Origin: Pristionchus mayeri
Taxonomy: Eukaryota > Nematoda > Chromadorea > Rhabditida > Neodiplogasteridae
Assembly: GCA_036245805.1 (NCBI GenBank)
Contig: BTRK01000005.1
Coordinates: 7,316,001 to 7,380,000 of the forward strand
Direction of reading: 5' to 3'
Length of the DNA stretch: 64,000 nucleotides
This document shows, in pieces, positions 34,185 to 46,600 of the stretch. The notes beneath the pieces are model-generated. The model made no database searches. It was not told where the DNA came from and was given only the letters and a program-made list of their open reading frames with translations. The translations under genes and the position numbers were made by a program. Numbering within the stretch: the first letter of the stretch is position 1; each line of letters begins with the position of its first letter.

Positions 34185-36430
34185 TCTCGATTATCGCAAA
34201 TTGGCTTTATTTTCCAAAATTCAAAGTACCGTACCCAATCGATAGATCATCACCCCCTGATACCGTATATGGTTACCGTAACCTACCGTAACCTACCGTA
34301 ACCCTCACAGCTGCCCACGCCGGCGGCGACCCCCATGACCCCCTATTCATGCTTCCACTTTTTGGAGGGGGACCCCGGGAAAAAATCTATGGGTAGGTCA
34401 AGACTAAGTACCGTACCCAATCGATAGGTAATCACCCTGTGATACCGTATATTGTTACCGTAACCTACCGTAACCTACCGTAACCCTCACAGCTGCACGT
34501 GCCGGAGGCCACTTCCATGACCCCCTATTCATGCTTCGCATATTTGGAGGGGGGACCCCGGGAAAAAAATCTATGGGTAGGTCAATACTAAATACCGTAC
34601 CCACTCGATAGGTAATCACCCTGTGATACCGTATATTGTTACCGTAACCTACCGTAACCTACCGTAACCCTCACAGCTGCCCACGCCGGCGGCGACCCCC
34701 ATGACCCCCTATTCATGCTTCCACTTTTTGGAGGGGGGACCCCGGGAAAAAAATCTGTTGGTAGGTCAAGACTAAGTACCGTACCCAATCGATAGGTAAT
34801 CACCCTGTGATACCGTATATTGTTACCGTAACCTACCGTAACCTACCGTAACCCTCACAGCTGCACGTGCCGGAGGCCACTTCCATGACCCCCTATTCAT
34901 GCTTCGCATATTTGGAGGGGGGACCCCGGGAAAAAAATCTGTTGGTAGGTCATGGCTAAGTACCGTACCCAATATAGTTCATCACCATGTGATACCATAT
35001 ATGGTTACCGTAACCTACCGTAACCTACCGTAACCCAGTAGCCCAGTGACCTCGATTATCGCAAATTGGCTTTATTTTCCAAAATTCAAAGTACCGTACC
35101 CAATCGATAGATCATCACCCCCTGATACCGTATATGGTTACCGTAACCTACCGTAACCTACCGTAACCCTCACAGCTGCCCACGCCGGCGGCGACCCCCA
35201 TGACCCCCTATTCATGCTTCCACTTTTTGGAGGGGGGACCCCGGGAAAAAAATCTGTTGGTAGGTCAAGACTAAGTACCGTACCCAATCGATAGGTAATC
35301 ACCCTGTGATACCGTATATTGTTACCGTAACCTACCGTAACCTACCGTAACCCTCACAGCTGCACGTGCCGGAGGCCACTTCCATGACCCCCTATTCATG
35401 CTTCGCATATTTGGAGGGGGGACCCCGGGAAAAAAATCTGTTGGTAGGTCATGGCTAAGTACCGTACCCAATATAGTTCATCACCATGTGATACCATATA
35501 TGGGTACCGTAACCTACCGTAACCTACCGTAACCCAGTAGCCCAGTGACCTCGATTATCGCAAATTGGCTTTATTTTCCAAAATTCAAAGTACCGTACCC
35601 AATCGATAGATCATCACCCCCTGATACCGTATATGGTTACCGTAACCTACCGTAACCTACCGTAACCCTCACAGCTGCCCACGCCGGCGGCGACCCCCAT
35701 GACCCCCTATTCATGCTTCCACTTTTTGGAGGGGGGACCCCGGGAAAAAAATCTGTTGGTAGGTCAAGACTAAGTACCGTACCCAATCGATAGGTAATCA
35801 CCCTGTGATACCGTATATTGTTACCGTAACCTACCGTAACCTACCGTAACCCTCACAGCTGCACGTGCCGGAGGCCACTTCCATGACCCCCTATTCATGC
35901 TTCGCATATTTGGAGGGGGGACCCCGGGAAAAAAATCTGTTGGTAGGTCATGGCTAAGTACCGTACCCAATATAGTTCATCACCATGTGATACCATATAT
36001 GGTTACCGTAACCTACCGTAACCTACCGTAACCCAGTAGCCCAGTGACCTCGATTATCGCAAATTGGCTTTATTTTCCAAAATTCAAAGTACAGTACCCA
36101 ATCGATAGATCATCACCCCCTGATACCGTATATGGTTACCGTAACCTACCGTAACCTACCGTAATACAGTAACCCAGTGACCTCGATTATCGCAAATTGG
36201 CTTTATTTTCCAAAAGTCAAAGTACCGTACCAATCGATGGTACAGTACCCCAGATACCGTATAGCACTAAGGTAACCCCGATTATCGCAAACTAACTTTA
36301 TTTTTAAAAAAAGTTTTGGGACCGTGCCCAATCGATTATACAGTACCCAAGTAACTACCGTAACCCAGTTCCTTGGGTCAGACCCAGTTCCTTGGGTCAA
36401 AAATTTTTCTAACATTTTTCAAACATTTTT
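34185..36430. repeat. satellite with a 499-bp higher-order period
   Basis: Tandem blocks of about 184 bp containing GTACCGTACCCAATCGATAG, triple CCGTAACCTA, TGACCCCCTATTCATGCTT and GGACCCCGGGAAAAAAATCT. Two block types alternate (CCCACGCCGGCGGCGACC and CACGTGCCGGAGGCCACTT), and a third shorter block begins CTCGATTATCGCAAATTGG. The word CTCGATTATCGCAAATTGG starts at 35051, 35550 and 36049, exactly 499 bp apart. The end (36200-36430) grades into the CCGTAACCC foldback family. Confidence 0.9.
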
Positions 36431-36607
36431 CGTACCAAAACTAACTTCAAGGCGGGGCCGTTGAGACTGCTGTATGCTTTGGCGGGCCCGTTCAGGATTT
36501 GGCGGGGCCCTTCAATGTTATGTCATGGACCATGTACAATTACATAGTGATGATGCAATTTCATAGTGATGATGCAATAACGTGTGATGTTTGGCCGCCC
36601 CTTCAAA

Positions 36608-36636
36608 GGTCGGTGGTTCGAACTCACTCGGGAGCG
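36608..36636 (+). pseudogene. 3' fragment of a tRNA-like sequence
   Basis: GGTCGGTGGTTCGAACTCAC followed by TCGGGAGCG matches the T-arm and acceptor end of the tRNA-Asn-like gene at 56256-56331. The 5' half is absent, so it is a relic. Confidence 0.45.
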
Positions 36637-36813
36637 AATGATTTTGCCACCGCAACATTTTGACAGAAGTCTCAGATTACGTAGACACTGCATCGATATC
36701 TGAAGGGAATGATGATTGAAAATCTACGATATTCAAGTAACTGTTGTCACAAAATCTACGATTAGATATTTTCCCGAGACGCATCTCTGCAGAAATACAT
36801 ATCACTGCCCTGA
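36637..36813. other. spacer with no gene recognised
   Basis: No coding or repeat signal was recognised between the tRNA fragment and the foldback. The stretch before the fragment (36440-36500) has three copies of GGCGGGGCC-like words. Confidence 0.3.
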
Positions 36814-38334
36814 GCCATATCACGGATCTCCTGTAAAAATGAAGGTACCAATGCGACAGAAAAAAATTTTAGAACACGGATTTTGATGAAACTGGAAGGA
36901 CTAACCAAAGTGAGAGCGGGGAGCACGCCTGTCCACTTCATTTCTCAAAATTTGTATGTTGAACGAAGTTATGACCTACCGCTTTGGAAGGCCGTATATC
37001 GGTCAATTTTTGACCTACAGCGAGCGAATTTTTTCCAATCGATGCGAAATTTTCAGATCCACAATTATTCACGCTTGGGTTAAGCACGGAAAGTACATCT
37101 TCACATAGTTATGCCTAAAAAACTGTTTTTCCCGCACCAATATGCTAATGAATTACCTTTTCTGTTGCGAAAGGTACGATTTTTATGTTTGATTCGGATT
37201 CTCCACCCCAAGATTGAGGTATGAACGTAGTTCGTTGTTCTTAACTCGAGGCGTATCGCCACTCAGTGGGCAGAATCCGAACTTAGTGCCATTTTTGAAC
37301 GAAACATGTTTTGGTTCCTATCTCACCTCCTACTTATGCAAAATAATGAACTGAGACCACTTTTGGATAGCTCTCGAATAGGTTTCCAACAATGACTAAG
37401 GGGTACTTAACGCTGAAGTTGACCGTTTTCGAGTTACAGCGTAAAACCCTATTCAGTGGATAATAGTGAGAGGATCTTGATTCATCCAAAAATTACGACG
37501 TCCGGGTTCTCCCCACTGAGTAGCTATGTATACATCCCCATGTTACGACATACGAACTATATACATACGTCAATTCAGGGGCGGGGAATCCGAAACAAAC
37601 ATAAAATTCATACAGTTCCATGGTTATAGTGAACTTTAAGACAATTCTGAGTAAAAAAATGAAGCAAAGTTGAGTTAATTTAGTTTTTTACGCTGTAACT
37701 CGAAAACGGTCAACTTCAGCGTTAAGCACCCCTTAGTCATTGTTGGAGACCTATTCGAGAGCTATCCAAAAGTGGTCTTAGTTCATTATTTTGCATAAGT
37801 AGGAGGTGAGATAGGAACCAAAACATGTTTCGTTCAAAAATGGCACCAAGTTCGGATTCTGCCTACTGAGTGGCGGTATGATACGCCTCGAGTTAAGAAC
37901 AACGAACTACGTTCATACCTCAATCTTGGGGTGGAGAATCCTAATCAAACATAAAAATCGTTCCTTTCGCAACAGAAAAGGTACTTCATTAGCATATTGG
38001 TGTGGGAAAAACAGTTTTTTAGGCATAACTATGTGAAGATGTACTTTCCGTGCTTTACCCAAGCCTGAATAATTGTAGATCTGAAAATTTCGCATCGATT
38101 GGAAAAAAATCGCTCGCTGTAGGTCAAAAATTGACCGATATACGGACTTCCAAAGCGGTAGGTCATAACTTCGTTCAACATGCAAATTTTGAGAAATGAA
38201 GTGGACAGGCGTGCTCCCCGACCTCACTTTGGTCAGTCCTTATAGTTTCATCGAAATCCGTGACCTAAAATTTTTTTCTGTCGCAAAGGGGGCCCCTTTT
38301 CCTGCATTTTTACAGATCCGTGATATACTAGATC
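36814..38334. mobile_element. 1.5 kb foldback element with about 700-bp arms
   Basis: The left end ATATCACGGATCTCCTGTAA mirrors the right end TTTTTACAGATCCGTGATAT. Arms pair along their length, for example GGGGAGCACGCCTGTCCACT against AGTGGACAGGCGTGCTCCCC, with a centre near 37570. Open frames inside occur in mirror copies on both strands, which is a consequence of the palindrome. No transposase motif. Confidence 0.85.
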
Positions 38335-38880
38335 GACACAAATAGGAGAGTGGTAAAAGAAGAACAGATTCATCATTCATTTGTCCTGTAGTTCGTATTA
38401 GTATGTAGAAAAAAGACAAGACGTCTGTCTGTCAGTTCGTCTGTCTGTCTGTCTGTCTGTCGGTCACGCTCCCGTCTTTCGCGCATAACTCGCTTCAAAC
38501 TCATCGTACACCTACAACTAGGGTACCAATCGACTCCACTCGGCGAGCGCTTTCTATTACATCATCGATTGCATCATCATTACGCCATGATGATGCAATA
38601 ATGCAATATCTCGGCTCCCAAGCATCACCCAGACCTCGGACCTGGACTATTAGAACGCCCATGGCGAGTACTTTCAAAATTTGGTATTGCGTCATCATTA
38701 TGCAACATGATGCAATAATCGTTTTTTGGCCATAAATCGCTTAAAAGTGGTCGTACAGACCTCGGACCTTGACCATTTGACTCCCCAGAGTGACGTCTTT
38801 CACTTTTTGGCGTTGCATCATCATTATTCAACATGATGCAATAATCGTTTTTTGGCAATAAATCGCTTTATTTATCCAAA
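38335..38880. repeat. (GTCT)n microsatellite and a three-copy tandem repeat
   Basis: A (GTCT)n run lies near 38420-38463. After it, roughly 115-bp units repeat about three times, sharing CAGACCTCGGACCT, ATGATGCAATAATCG and TTTTTTGGCMATAAATCGCTT. No gene was recognised. Confidence 0.7.
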
Positions 38881-39252
38881 AATGCTTCCCAACCTGCTCT
38901 CACTCCCCGCAGCGTGAGCGTTGTGAAAGGCTCGTGAGGCGAAGCCCCATTCCAACTTTTTCGGATCGACCGAGGACTCACGAGCCTTTTACAACGTTTT
39001 AAGCAGGCTTTCACCAGTCGTGGACAACATTTATCCTTATCACACAACCCCGCGAACCACGTAGCGACCGAAGGTCGCTAGTTTTCCAATTACAGATGTA
39101 TTTACAATTTGAACAAGTGTCTGTTGACCTATTATTATCTTGATTAAATTTACATAGATCTAGTAATATCATCTTCATTTATGCATTGTAGAGATAATGC
39201 AATCCTTAGAGCCAAATTGCGAATTATTTATCACTCGTTATATATCATCGGA
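38881..39252. other. foldback fragment and 3' flank of gene E
   Basis: CAGCGTGAGCGTTGTGAAAGGCTCGTGAG and CTCACGAGCCTTTTACAACG (about 38910-38997) form a small inverted pair of roughly 100 bp. The rest, up to the stop of gene E, shows nothing further. Confidence 0.45.
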
Positions 39253-42200
39253 TCAGAACTCAGTGTTTTCCATTTCCACTGGCTCACTGTCTTCACCAGC
39301 TACGTGGTAGGTCATCTGAAATGTTGAACGCGTCTTCACAACACAGGGCAAATTGGCTAATGATTGAATTCCGCTAGTGGAACTTCCTGTATCCCGACTG
39401 ACTGGCCGTGACTGGACAACTAACTTCTTGTAATGGCGTGACCAAACCAGCAATTCATTGGTTCAATTTTGAAGAACTAACGAAAGTCGATTACTGCTTG
39501 CGAATCGTTTTGTCATGCTTTTGCAAATCTTCGATACACATTTCCCTGTCTACACCTCATACGCGCCTAAAAAAATGTCACCCACTCCGTCATGAAACGT
39601 CTCACGTAAATTGACGTTTCTTGACGATTTTCGTGACAAGTGGTGGCGAACTGCGTGACAACGGATTCTTGAGTATATTCATCTGCTTTTCCCGCAGTCT
39701 TTCGACGGGTAGAGCGTTGAGATTGTGGCTTTGAGAGATGACAATTTTCCGTATTGCGAACACTTTCTTCCAACAATTAGGCGGGCAACTCCCCACCCGC
39801 TGATCAGGATTATTGTATCAGGATACCGGTAGGCTAACCCTTTGTTAACCAGTTACCTGACCAGTTGGAAACCAGTATCCCGAGTAGTGGATAGGGAGTT
39901 GCCCATCTACTGGTTGGAAGAATCCAGATACTCAAAACCAGTCTTATCAGGCGTGCACCGTAATCAATAACCTCTAGAAAACACTAACAATGTCCAAATG
40001 TAAAAACATGCAAGAACAACTCACCACCAGTCCCCTCATCGGCACTCCTCCCTCATTCGGCTGCCAGCTCACTCTCATGGTGTTCGATGTAAGAGTGATG
40101 AAGGTTTCGTTCATGACACTTCCGGACAGCCTAAACATCCAATTAATATACACGTTGGCATGCGCTGCAGAAGCGCACATGATTCGAGCGCGAAATTCGT
40201 TTCTCATAATTATCGACATAATATTTCATTCCGCTGGACCGGTCAAGATAAATTCAAAATTGCGTTCGAAAGTCGGGTAATCGTATCTTCATTCCACCTT
40301 CGAGTGGAGGTGCGGTAAAAGAAGATACGATCACCATTCGAATTCTAATTGTTTTCTCACTAATGATGTCAGTACGGAAAAGGCTAGACAGCTTGGATAC
40401 GCTTGATGCGTCCTTGGTATTCCGGCTTGAAGCCTGGATTGATAACCAGGGATTTTTTGTAAGCACTTGTTGTCACTTGTCGAATCATGAATTACAAAAT
40501 AAGCATGTCAATCATAACAAAAACCAATCAAAAATATTGATATTATTATCAATTTTCTCACTTTGCGAGCACACTTCCGCCAAAGTATCCATCGTAGAGG
40601 ATGAGCGAATCGCAGCATTCGTTCGCCTCGAGTGAGATGATCTTCAATTCGATTTGATAGTCGATTTTTCGTAGGCTTCGAGCGAAATTTTTCTCCCTAC
40701 ATATAGCCACAATACAAGGGTGTGACTAAAATACGGCCACGGCCTACGGCCCATGGTGACTAAAGTACGGCCCTTACATCATTTCCTTGTAGACCAGTGT
40801 CCCCACGGCCTGCAGAAGTGTCTAATACCTGCGTTTCCACAACAATACAATACAATAACAACACAACAATAACAGCAATACAATACCTGCGTTTCCACGT
40901 GTTTGCCCTGCTCGACCGTCAGGAAGAAGTCACAGGGAGTGTTGGAGGTGAAGGGAAAACCGGGCGATTTGATCTGGAACGGATCGATAAATGGAAAAGT
41001 ATTCTAGTTTAAGCCACCGCATGTGTCTAGGTAATTTGGATTACATGATATCAAGGCACATACTGCTAGGCCTGAGAGGCCATTTTAGTGCCGAAATTAG
41101 AGATGCATATACGATTTGCAAATGTAATACAAATAGTATATGAATTGACTTTAAATGAGATGACTAGACTGAATTACGAAATGATAGCTATGGAAAATGA
41201 TAGAGGAAGATTTTTGAATATCGTTTAGGCATCCATAGTCAAAAGTGCCTCAAAATCGTTGATTTTGCTCACAATCTGGCCTTCTGCATAGTCATCGCCA
41301 GTACACACGGGAGCTTCCGTGGGCGGAGCTGAACAGAAAAGTAAAATATGTTTCGTTATGTTAGTTCTGCACTTTTCAAGGAATATAATGAAAGAAAGAA
41401 ATATTCTGGAAAATTTAATTGTAAAATTCAAATTCGATTTTTTTGTAGAATTTCCATGAAATTCAAAACGAAATTAAAAAAGAAACAACAGATAATCAAA
41501 AACGAGCACGCATGCGTTCTATTTTTTCGCTGCTTGTTCTCAATTCATCGGCTGATTTTGGGTAGTTTTTTTCAATGAAAAATTACCGATGGAATTCAGA
41601 AAACAACACGAGTATCGTTAAAAACATACGGGATTGAATGCAAGCGAACGCTAATTTCGTCGAGCAATCCATGTTTACCCACTGTCCCGGCTTCTCCGAC
41701 GTGTCCATTACCAGGCAATTGCCGTTGTTCGTTCTGGGAAAACCTTAAAGGGAAACGTTAAAGTGGATCCAAAAATGGCTTTTGCTTCATGTTACTATCA
41801 TTCCCTACTTTTCCGATCGCCTGCGCCAAAAAAAACTGCCTTTCGATCTAAATTCTAAAACTCCTCTTACATCAGCGTGTCAGAGGGAACAATAAAGATC
41901 ATGTGCACGACAGATTCATTTCGTGTTATTACCAAGGCGAGAGCCAATGTAGATGTGAGCACATACAACTATTGGTACGCGATGGTGGAATGCAACTACT
42001 GAAGAATAACGGTATCTCATCACAGTGCTTTAACCGAATGAAGTGATAAATATCGATTGCTTGATTTTCACCGGGGAAGAAGTTCTCGTAATCCCATGTG
42101 TATCCGTCCTGCCAGGCGAATTCCATGTTCGGTCCAGTGGCTGACGCACCAAGGAACACGCCGTCGATAACGCCTTCCGATACCGCGAGATCGTGAATGA

Positions 42201-42963
42201 ACGCGTTTTCCTGTAATCAAAGTTGTTGAGGACCTTTTTGAGCTTTTATTTTTTCGTAAGATTTTTTGTATAATCTTAAAAATTTATAGTATGATGTTTA
42301 CTGTATGATTATGCTTACATTTGCAATAGGATAAGATGCACGGTTTGCATTTCTTAAGTAAATCCAGACGATTGTATACACTGATGTCGCTAAACTTGTC
42401 CCCATTGTTAACTTTTTTTTCCGTAATTTTGAACTTATGAATAAATTACCTGCATGTTATGAATCGATGCGAGCTTGGAACCAATCTTTTCGCAAATTGC
42501 CGATGCTTCTTTATAGGTCGCGGGAGTCGTGCCAACCTAGCGCAAATTCGGGCAATCGTCTTTTCATTTTTCACACTTTCGCACCGCTAGACCGATCGAA
42601 TTTAGAATAGGATTTCAATTTTCATTTATGCTCATTTTCAGGTATCTTTCAGGTGCGTTTCAAAATTCACGAACTTATCAGCTATCTAGCGTAGCTGAAA
42701 CACATCCGAGAATTACCCAAAATTTCGTGAAACTTGAATCCCTAGTGCACAATGATGGACAAATTGCACGAATTTCGAATAAAATCGAAAGAAACTCACC
42801 TTGCACCAATCACGGGAAGGTACTCCAGACTTGCCAGCAATTGAGGCTGCATGAGTGATGACTGCCGAAGCCTCTAGAAATATGTATTTAAAAAATATAA
42901 AATAATAAATGAAATAGCACAAAACCCACGCAGTAAAGCGAAGATTAAATCGGGCCTCCACAT
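39253..42963 (-). CDS. clec gene E: secreted protein with one C-type lectin-like domain and a CUB domain
   Basis: Ten exons, right to left: 42963-42930, 42873-42800, 42536-42450, 42210-42072, 41743-41630, 41328-41273, 40973-40887, 40641-40562, 40130-40025, 39315-39253, totalling 840 nt (279 aa plus TGA) with compatible phases. The leader is MWRPDLIFALL, the same 34-nt exon type as in the other clec genes. Residues about 37-149 are a single lectin-like domain (IGSKLASIHNMQ, DGVFLGASATG, QWVNMDCS), with FPR where EPN would be. About 155-262 are CUB (IKSPGFPF, NECCDSLILYDG, TMRVSWQP). The tail is short and acidic (EDSEPVEMENTEF). The first lectin domain of A-D is absent and is replaced by one 74-nt exon. 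Exon sizes 87, 114, 56, 87 and 80 equal those of gene B. Divergently transcribed from gene C. Confidence 0.9.
39777..39950. mobile_element. short repeat element in the last intron of gene E
   Basis: Shares words with 44312-44480 in gene C: CAGTTGGAAACCAGT, TTAACCAGTT, GACCAGT and a terminal CTACTGGTTGGAAGAA. CCAGT-rich inverted words suggest a small nonautonomous element. Boundaries are approximate. Confidence 0.5.
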
Positions 42964-43621
42964 GGTTCGATCTGCGCGTATGACCTGAAATATCTAGGAT
43001 TAGCCGTTTATGAGGTGCGAAAGCAGTGAAAGAAATGATGATTTCCAGATAAGGTGTTAGTTGGGCAAGACCTTTGAGCTCTCAGAAAAATCACATTTTG
43101 TGCACACCTCGTAACATAGAGAGCTCAGAACCGTGTGAAAAAACAATACAAAATAACATTCACGAACGCGTACTGTGTCGTACTTAATCTGGAAAATGCA
43201 TAATATAACAGAAGTCCAAGCAATTTTATTCGCGTGTGTGAAATCTACTCAAAATTAAAGCGTCAAAGATCATATTTGCTATTACCCAGCCCCAGGTTGT
43301 GAATGGGAAATAAGTGCCACGAAAATGATATTGAATTGCGCATTTTCATCAGTACAATGAGGATACAAACGTGTGTTTCCATGTTCGACCTGTGACTACA
43401 AACGACGAGCTATAGAAACAATCATTTCAATGAGGTCATTCAATTAATCGATAAGGCACGGGTACAAAAATCGCATGCAATCACGCCCACGATGGTCAAA
43501 AATTTCACACGCTAGATTAGGCTGGAAATGAGGGCGGCCGTCAAAGGTCTCGCTTTGTGATCGGATATCTTTCCGATAAGACGGGTACATAATGTCATCG
43601 GGCGACTCAGTCGCGATCAGA
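42964..43621. promoter_or_regulatory. divergent intergenic region between clec genes E and C
   Basis: 658 bp separate the start codons of E (minus, 42963) and C (plus, 43622). GATAAG occurs at 43049-43054, nearer E, and at 43450-43455 and 43575-43580, nearer C. Such sites are common upstream of nematode gut genes. Shared regulation is inference. Confidence 0.55.
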
Positions 43622-46600
43622 ATGTGGAGACTTCTATTCTGCTTCGCTGTTACACGTGAGTGTTTTTCTTTTGGTTGTTTGTTTATTGTTTTGTATATTA
43701 GGCGATTAGCACCTCACGTTAATCGCATGCTCGAGTTATTTATCTAAAATGTACGTAGTACGGGTTTCTTAAACTTCCAAAGCAATGCCAATATAATTCT
43801 TTCCATTCAATTTCGGGAGACGGGCCAGTTTGACACTGATATTTTAAGAAGTGCATTTAACAGCACTGTATACCTTCCTGTATGTTACCATCAATTAACA
43901 ATACATCCATAATTCATAATTTGCCTATAGAATTCGTCGCTTGTTCGTGTCCGAAGAAGTTCGCGCTCGTCAAGGATGGCCAGTGCCGTGGCTTAGGAGG
44001 AAGGTAGGGTTTGTAATTCGGTATTCGCTGATTTTTGTGCGGAAAATTCGCAAATAGTCGTTGCGGCACACTGCAAGAGTTTGTAATTCGGGGTGTGAAG
44101 ATGCAATTTCCGAAATACGAAATATTATTTGCAGGGACACGAGCACATTCGAGGAGGCCGTGTCGAGTGCGATCGAGAAATGCGATGGATTCCAGGGCAA
44201 GCCCATGATCATTCACAGTGAGGAGGCGAGTTGTTGATATATGAAAAGTGCAAAATAGACGTGGCGTCGCACTGTACAAGATATGTAATGATTTTTCTCA
44301 TTCTGAACACCCTATGTTTTCCAACCAGTTGGTGGGCAACCCACTGGTCAGGCAACTGGCTAGTCAGAGGTTGGCTGATTTTGACCAGTGCATAACCAGT
44401 TAAAATGAACGGGGCTTTGTCTAACTTTTTAACCAGTTTCCCGACCAGTGGTTGGGGGGGGGGGTTCGCTACTGGTCGGAAGAAACCAGAGCACTCTGTG
44501 AGATCAGAAATCACATGCGATTTGGGGAGCAATCAAATATGCTCAGCTTTCGGAAGATCTTCTCAATGGGTCTGTGTAGTGTTCACATTTAGAGCAATCG
44601 CTCTTTATTCAACCCGCCATCTCTCGATGGTCGAAAACGTATATTTAGCTAAGCGCATCTCGCACTGAAGCTCATATCTCCTAATGTTTTTTTCAGCAAC
44701 ACATGTACTGGCTTAACGACAAAAGTGCTCCACTATCTGCCGGCTACATGATAATGGGTGGGGATTAAAAACAAATATACACAAGAATTTTCACAAAAAG
44801 ATATTATATATATATATATATTCTTAATGTTATTATATATTTAAAAAAAGAGAAATAACCAGACGTCCAGTCGAATTTCGAACTATCATGCAGAATATCA
44901 ACCTAGAGGTGCCGTTCGATAATCAACAACAAAGAGTTTTAAGATGGCATCTAATGTGATACGCTCTCGATATACAGTAGCGCCAGAAAGTTTGTAGACG
45001 ATTTGTAATTTTTATATCATTTTCGCAGTTGATTTAGCAAGTTAGATGTTGGGGCGCTATATAGAAAATCCATCAAGGAATACGATGCGTATATTTCGTC
45101 ATAACTTGCATCATCACTGATTGCGTAGTAATGACGCAATCGAACAACACTTTTTCAAACATCCATCATTCTTACATCGATTTTTTCCTGCTGGCCAAAC
45201 TTTCTGAGGTTGGAGTCATGACTGAGGCCTACCTAGAATAATTTTGTGAAAGTGCTGCGCGGTCGCACACGAAAAAAATATCTCAAAATTTTTCCTCAGG
45301 GCACTAAAAAATAACTTTTTTGATGCCCTTTTTTTGATATTCATAACTATGTGGGACATGTAGACAAAAATCTGGTTTTTGCGTAAGAATGTTCAAAATG
45401 TATTGAAGATCTGATTCCCAACTTTTTAGAGCGATTGGATATCTTTCCTGCCCGCGGCGTGCGTTTTTCCTAGGTATATTAGGGTCGGAAAACACCCTGT
45501 TTACGCACTCTCGTCGTCTGCACGCTCTCACCTATAGGGTTAAACAAGGTTTTTCCCGACCTTAGTATACCTCCTAAAAACGAACACCGCTTGTCGGGAA
45601 AATGTCCAATCGCTTGTAAAAGTTGGAATTCGGTTGTTCAATACATTTTGAACATTACCAGATAAAATTAGATTTTGGATAAACTTTTCCGTAAAGTTAT
45701 GGATGTCAAAAAAATGGTCATCCAAAAAAGTTATTTTTTCGTGCCCTGAGGAAAAATTTTGAGATATTCGGCCTGTTTAATCTGTCAGAAATGTGCGAGA
45801 AAAAGTTGCGTAAAAAGTTCGCGAACTTCTGATTCTCTCCATTTCGCATGCTCTCTCTCTTTCTCTAACCAGGTCGATGAACCAGGTCGATGAAAAGTTC
45901 ACGAACTTTTCGACGAACTGTGTTCGAAAATCATACTTTTCTTTTGTTTTACTTACTTTTATAAACTATTTTTGCTTTTAACTTATGATTTCTTATAATG
46001 ACAACCTTCCCTTAGCTGGAATAGCTTCAGAATACAGCGTAGTGAAAGTAAACAGGGTTGGACTATTTTTTTTCGAAAATGGGTCACCACTTTCCCCACC
46101 CTGTAATGTCAAGCTATTCCATCAGAGGGAAGGTTGTGTCATAAGTTAAGAGCAAAAATAATTGATAAAAATAAGTAAAACAAAAGAAAAGTACGAATTT
46201 CGAACGAATTAATGCCGGTTTTTAACGAACTTTTCAAGGAGCTGCGTGAAAAGTTAGAGAAAGGCGAGAGAGCACGCATTCTTGAGAGAGGGAAAAGAAA
46301 GTAAACAATCACTGCTTCCTTTTCCCTCTCTCAAGAACGCGTGCTCTCTCGCCTTTCTCTAACTTTTCACGCAGCTCCTTGAAAAGTTCACGAACTTTTC
46401 GACGAACTATGTTCGAAATTCGTACTTTTCTTTTATTTTTGCTTTCAACTTATGACTGCTTATAAGAACAACCTTCCCTCTGATGGAATGGCTTGACATT
46501 ACAGGGTGGGGAAAGTGGTGACCCATTTTCGAAAAAAATACTCCAACCCTGTTTACTTTCACTACGCTGTATTCTGAAGCTATTCCAGCTAAGGGAAGGT

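Noticed and set aside
36883..38227. Matching open frames on both strands near 36.9 and 38.1 kb
   Set aside because: They are the two arms of one palindromic element, so the similarity is due to the inverted repeat, not paired genes.
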